DNA of 19,788 nucleotides, from the NCBI GenBank assembly GCA_017558425.1, contig JAFYVD010000046.1, positions 1 to 19,788 of the forward strand, given 5' to 3'. The notes beneath the pieces were generated by a model, which had not been told where the DNA came from, made no database searches, and worked only from the letters and a program-made list of their open reading frames with translations. Shown piece after piece: positions 16,358-19,788 of the stretch. A program made the position numbers and the translations under genes. The stretch comes from Clostridia bacterium (lineage in GTDB: Bacteria > Bacillota_A > Clostridia > RUG12999). Position 1 is the first letter of the stretch. Every line of letters begins with the position of its first letter.

Positions 16358-17677
16358 ATGAATTTGTTTGATAAGCTTGTAAATAAAGAAACAAAACTGT
16401 CGCTGGTAGGGCTTGGCTATGTAGGTATGCCGATAGCGGTTGCTTTTGCAAAAAAAGTGGATGTTATAGGGTTTGATATCAACGTATCTAAAATTGAACT
16501 TTATAAAAAAGGTATTGACTCGACGAATGAAGTCGGAAATGAAGTAATTAAAAACACAACTGTTGATTTCACAGCAGATGAAACAAAACTAAAAGAAGCA
16601 AAGTTTCATATTGTTGCTGTTCCAACTCCGGTAAGAGAGGATAAAACACCCGACCTTACCCCTGTTGAAAATGCAAGTAGAGTTCTTGGCAGAAACTTAA
16701 CGCCCGGCAGTATTGTTGTGTATGAATCTACGGTATATCCCGGGGTGACGGAAGACGTTTGTGTTCCCATTCTGGAAAAAGAAAGCGGACTCAAATGCGG
16801 AGTGGATTTTAAGATAGGTTATTCGCCTGAAAGAATTAACCCCGGTGACAAGGTGCACAGGCTTGAAACTATTATTAAAATTGTTTCGGGTATGGATGAA
16901 GAGACTCTTGATATTGTGGCAAAAGTGTATGAACTTGTTGTTGATGCAGGAGTTCACAAAGCCGGTTCCATTAAAATTGCCGAAGCGGCAAAAGTTATTG
17001 AAAACAGTCAGAGAGATATAAACATTGCGTTTATGAATGAACTTTCCATTATATTTAACAAGATGGGAATAGATACAAAATCTGTTCTTGAAGCTGCGGG
17101 AACAAAATGGAATTTTCTGCCCTTCAGACCGGGATTGGTCGGCGGTCATTGTATAGGTGTTGACCCCTACTATCTTACATATAAAGCTGAACAGACGGGA
17201 TATCATTCGCAGGTTATTCTTGCAGGTCGCAGAATAAATGACGATATGGGGAAATATATCGGCGAAAATGTTGTTAAGAATCTTATTAAAGCGGATGTTG
17301 CCATTCATGATGCAAAAGTTGCAATTCTTGGTCTGACTTTTAAAGAAAATTGTCCGGATACAAGAAATACAAAAGTTGTTGATATTATTAACGAACTTAA
17401 AGAATATGACATTGTTCCGGTTGTTTGTGACCCGGTGGCAGATGCTGATGAAGCGAAAAAATTATATGGAATTGAATTTGAAAAATTAGAGAATATCAAA
17501 GATATGGATGCAGTTATAATTGCAGTTGCTCATGAGGAGTTTGCGAAAATGTCTTTGGCGGATTATGATAAATTGTTTGCGGTAAAAGAAAACTGCAAAA
17601 AAGTTATTGTGGATGTTAAAGGGATTTTAGATAAAAAATCGGTTGAAAAAGAAAATTACAGATATTGGAGATTGTAA
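16358..17677 (+). CDS. tviB: UDP-N-acetylhexosamine C6-dehydrogenase (WbpO/TviB-type)
   Basis: This NAD-dependent enzyme oxidises C6 of a UDP-HexNAc to the uronic acid, giving UDP-GalNAcA or UDP-GlcNAcA for surface polysaccharide. The 439-residue protein has the expected three-part layout: NAD-binding VGLGYVGMPIAVAF (17-30), a central part with VVYESTVYPGVTEDV and GYSPERINPGDKVH (154-167), and the active-site Cys265 in PGLVGGHCIGVDPYYLT, with Lys212 in EAAKVIEN. A C-terminal Rossmann domain starts near AKVAILGLTFKENCPDTRN. ATG 16358 follows GGGAG by 10 nt. The neighbouring WbpP/TviC-type epimerase, 2 nt downstream, argues for the GlcNAc/GalNAc series rather than UDP-glucose or UDP-ManNAc. Exact substrate preference cannot be read from sequence. 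Confidence 0.9.
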   Translation: MNLFDKLVNKETKLSLVGLGYVGMPIAVAFAKKVDVIGFDINVSKIELYKKGIDSTNEVGNEVIKNTTVDFTADETKLKEAKFHIVAVPTPVREDKTPDLTPVENASRVLGRNLTPGSIVVYESTVYPGVTEDVCVPILEKESGLKCGVDFKIGYSPERINPGDKVHRLETIIKIVSGMDEETLDIVAKVYELVVDAGVHKAGSIKIAEAAKVIENSQRDINIAFMNELSIIFNKMGIDTKSVLEAAGTKWNFLPFRPGLVGGHCIGVDPYYLTYKAEQTGYHSQVILAGRRINDDMGKYIGENVVKNLIKADVAIHDAKVAILGLTFKENCPDTRNTKVVDIINELKEYDIVPVVCDPVADADEAKKLYGIEFEKLENIKDMDAVIIAVAHEEFAKMSLADYDKLFAVKENCKKVIVDVKGILDKKSVEKENYRYWRL

Positions 17678-17679
17678 AA

Positions 17680-18654
17680 ATGGGATACAGCGAAGTTGTT
17701 TTTTCTAAAGACAGCCAATTCCTTGTAACAGGTGGGGCTGGGTTTATCGGTTCTAATATATGTGAAGCGTTGCTTAAAATGGGCTATAAAGTGAGATGCC
17801 TTGATAATTTTTCCACAGGAAAAAGAGAAAACATTGAGCCTTTTATGGAAAATGAAAACTTTGAACTTATTGAAGGCGACATAAGAGATTTGGATACTTG
17901 TATGAAAGCTTGTGAGGGTGTGCATTATGTATCGCATCAGGCTGCGTGGGGAAGTGTGCCCAGGAGCATTGAAATGCCGCTTTTATACGAAGAAATCAAC
18001 ATTAGAGGCACGCTGAATATGATGGAAGCAGCAAGACAGAATAAGGTGAAAAAATTTGTCTATGCATCAAGCTCATCTGTTTACGGAGATGAACCAAACC
18101 TTCCTAAAAAAGAAGATAGGGTGGGCAAGGTGTTGTCGCCTTACGCTTTAACAAAAAAGACGAATGAGGAGTACGGAAGGCTTTACACAAAACTGTATGG
18201 ACTTGAAACAGTGGGATTCAGATATTTCAATGTTTTCGGAAGAAGACAAGACCCTCACGGATTCTATGCCGCTGTTATACCAAAATTTGTGAAAGCGCTT
18301 CTGAATGATGAAGCCCCGACGATTAACGGAGACGGCAAACAATCTCGCGATTTTACATATGTTGAAAATGTTATTGAGGCAAACATTAAAGGTATGGCAT
18401 CTTCGTCCGAAGCGGCGGGAGAAGCGTATAATATTGCATATGGCGGTCAGGAATACCTGATTGATTTATATAATAAGCTTTGTGAATTGCTCGGAAAGGA
18501 TATTAAACCTGTTTTCGGTCCGGACAGAGCGGGTGATATTAAACATTCAAATGCCGATATTTCGAAGGCAAGAAGACTTCTGGGCTACAGTCCTGACTAT
18601 GATTTTGCTAAGGGGCTTGAGCTTGCAGTTGATTGGTATAAGGAGAATTTATGA
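17680..18654 (+). CDS. tviC: NAD-dependent UDP-N-acetylhexosamine 4-epimerase (WbpP/TviC-type SDR)
   Basis: It is an extended short-chain dehydrogenase/reductase of 324 residues that probably interconverts UDP-GlcNAc and UDP-GalNAc, or the matching uronic acids. The NAD loop TGGAGFIG is at 17-24, the SSS before VYGD at 131-133, and the catalytic pair Tyr155/Lys159 in SPYALTKK. The stretch HQAAWGSVPRSIEMP (87-101) closely resembles the substrate-binding loop of WbpP-type epimerases. ATG 17680 is preferred to the in-frame TTG at 17665, because GGAG (17667-17670) lies 9 nt before the ATG and would be inside the coding region otherwise. It starts 2 nt after the dehydrogenase stop and overlaps the next gene by four bases (ATGA). 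The pair forms a typical precursor module for an aminouronic-acid polysaccharide. Confidence 0.9.
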   Translation: MGYSEVVFSKDSQFLVTGGAGFIGSNICEALLKMGYKVRCLDNFSTGKRENIEPFMENENFELIEGDIRDLDTCMKACEGVHYVSHQAAWGSVPRSIEMPLLYEEINIRGTLNMMEAARQNKVKKFVYASSSSVYGDEPNLPKKEDRVGKVLSPYALTKKTNEEYGRLYTKLYGLETVGFRYFNVFGRRQDPHGFYAAVIPKFVKALLNDEAPTINGDGKQSRDFTYVENVIEANIKGMASSSEAAGEAYNIAYGGQEYLIDLYNKLCELLGKDIKPVFGPDRAGDIKHSNADISKARRLLGYSPDYDFAKGLELAVDWYKENL

Positions 18655-19697
18655 GGGTTTTACTGATTTCGCCGTTGCCACCGCCGGCAGGGGGTATAGC
18701 AAGTTGGACAAAACGATATTTAGCAAGCAAAACTGCTAAGGAAAACGAAGTTGATGTTGTTAATATTGCAGTTGCCGGTGCAAGGGCGCAAAATTTTACA
18801 AGAAAAAAAGTTTTTTTCGATGAAGTGAAAAGACTATTTTCCTTTATCAAAGAATTGAAAAAGAAATTGAAGAACGGGAGTTATGATATTGTTCATATGA
18901 ACTCCGCCTGCAGTAAAACAGGGCTTGTTCGCGATGTAATTGCGGCGCACATAATCAAAAAGAACAAGACAAAACTTCTTGTGCATTTCAGATGTGATGT
19001 AACCTATATGTTGCGGTCGAAAAGCTCAAAGTGGTTGTTTAAAAAACTTGTGAGTTTGTGCGACAAAGTGTTGACATTGAATACCATTTCTCATAAATAC
19101 ATTCTGGAAGTCTGCGAAAAGGAATCAATTACTGTTCCGAATTTTGTTTCCGATGATTACGTTGATGAACTTACAAACAAAAAAGAAATAAAAGAATCAG
19201 CAGAAACTTTTTTGTTTGTTGGCCACGTTAAAGAAACGAAAGGCTGCGACTTAATATGCAGAATTGCAGAAAAATTTCAGGATAAAACTTTCGTGCTTGT
19301 TGGGACGATAGGCGAAAAAATAGCAAGTATGATAAATTCAGATAATGTGGTGCTGAAAGGCGAACTGCCTTTGGCAGAGGTGAAAAAAGAGTATCTTAGT
19401 GCAGACGTATTTATTTTGCCCACACATACGGAAGGGTTTCCGAATGTTGTTACAGAGGCCATGTCTTGCGGTATGCCGGTTATTACCACTCCGGTGGGGG
19501 CGATTCCGGATATGATTGAAGATCAGGGCGGTATAATGATTCCTGTGAATGACGAAGAGGCTTTGATTGCGGCAATTAATAAGATTGAATCCAAGGAATT
19601 GAGAGAAAGTATGTCTGAATTTAACAGGAAAAAGGTTAGAGAAAGCTACACCATTGACAAGGTTATGGACAGACTTTTTGAAATTTATAACAGATGA
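18651..19697 (+). CDS. Glycosyltransferase family 4 (GT-B fold)
   Basis: It is predicted to add a sugar from a nucleotide donor to a growing surface polysaccharide or lipid-linked oligosaccharide on the cytoplasmic face. The 348-residue protein shows the GT-B arrangement. An N-terminal domain begins MRVLLISPLPPPAGGIASWT with the glycine-rich acceptor loop. The C-terminal domain runs from about 185 with LFVGHVKETKGCDL and carries the donor-site E-x7-E motif EGFPNVVTE (261-269), followed by AMSCGMPVITTPVGAIPDMI. No transmembrane segment is seen. Its ATG overlaps the epimerase stop (ATGA), so it is co-translated with the precursor genes. Donor and acceptor cannot be assigned; UDP-GalNAcA or its isomer is a reasonable guess from context only. 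Confidence 0.9.
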   Translation: MRVLLISPLPPPAGGIASWTKRYLASKTAKENEVDVVNIAVAGARAQNFTRKKVFFDEVKRLFSFIKELKKKLKNGSYDIVHMNSACSKTGLVRDVIAAHIIKKNKTKLLVHFRCDVTYMLRSKSSKWLFKKLVSLCDKVLTLNTISHKYILEVCEKESITVPNFVSDDYVDELTNKKEIKESAETFLFVGHVKETKGCDLICRIAEKFQDKTFVLVGTIGEKIASMINSDNVVLKGELPLAEVKKEYLSADVFILPTHTEGFPNVVTEAMSCGMPVITTPVGAIPDMIEDQGGIMIPVNDEEALIAAINKIESKELRESMSEFNRKKVRESYTIDKVMDRLFEIYNR

Positions 19698-19719
19698 CGA
19701 AAAATACAGGTGGTGTCAT

Positions 19720-19788
19720 ATGAAAGATAAGAACCTACTTATCGTTACTTATAACAGTTATCCGGAAGGAAATGCAGGTGCGGTAAGA
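19720..19788 (+). CDS. Probable glycosyltransferase, first 23 codons; runs off the right edge
   Basis: AGGTGG (19708-19713) lies 6 nt before ATG 19720, and the frame stays open to the end of the window. The N-terminus reads MKDKNLLIVTYNSYPEGNAG and then AVR. A hydrophobic first strand followed by a YPxGxAxxxR-like turn is typical of GT4 enzymes. It starts 22 nt after the previous stop, in the same direction, so it is probably the next gene of the polysaccharide operon. The call rests on very little sequence. Confidence 0.5.
   Translation, partial: MKDKNLLIVTYNSYPEGNAGAVR

Noticed and set aside
1..19788. tRNA, rRNA, CRISPR array, insertion sequence or phage genes
   Set aside because: No cloverleaf, regularly spaced short repeats, transposase motif or phage gene was seen in any frame; gene packing leaves little unassigned space.

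Overview
The window looks like chromosome from a Gram-positive, clostridial bacterium (Bacillota, probably an uncultured gut-type member of class Clostridia). The support is consensus sigma-A promoters, strong AGGAGG-type ribosome binding sites, S-layer-homology domains, a copper-amine-oxidase-N-terminal-like stalk domain, a fused clostridial-type PurL, a PurO-like IMP cyclohydrolase and a ZTP (pfl) riboswitch. TGA acts as a normal stop. The species cannot be named from the sequence alone.

Layout. At the left edge, 1-681 (minus) is the 5' part of a glycoside-hydrolase-like gene with its own sigma-A promoter. From 12804 down to about 744 (minus) lies one long purine operon: promoter, ZTP riboswitch with intrinsic terminator, purE, a PurF-like amidophosphoribosyltransferase, purM, purN, a PurO-like IMP cyclohydrolase, a stand-alone AICAR transformylase, glyA, purD, purL, terminator. 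Genes are separated by 0-90 nt and several overlap (ATGA or TAATG), which points to translational coupling. Divergent from it, 12938-14722 (plus) encodes a secreted SLH-domain trypsin-like protease. Convergent to that, 14772-16193 (minus) encodes a secreted protein made of two near-identical 172-residue repeats plus a stalk-type domain; a shared hairpin terminator sits between them. From 16282 to the right edge (plus) a consensus promoter drives the start of a surface-polysaccharide locus: nucleotide-sugar C6 dehydrogenase, 4-epimerase, a GT4 glycosyltransferase and the first codons of a probable second glycosyltransferase.

How it works together. The operon covers most steps from PRPP to IMP. 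PurC, PurB and PurK are not here. PurL carries its own glutaminase, and GlyA links glycine and one-carbon units to PurD, PurN and the AICAR transformylase. The ZTP riboswitch would turn the operon on when 10-formyl-THF shortage makes ZMP/ZTP accumulate, which is the substrate side of the encoded AICAR transformylase. The most surprising point is that the only PurF homologue in the operon has lost the N-terminal catalytic Cys and the other glutaminase residues, while keeping the PRPP-binding phosphoribosyltransferase motif and four cysteines expected to hold an Fe-S cluster. It may therefore be ammonia-dependent, partner-fed or repurposed.
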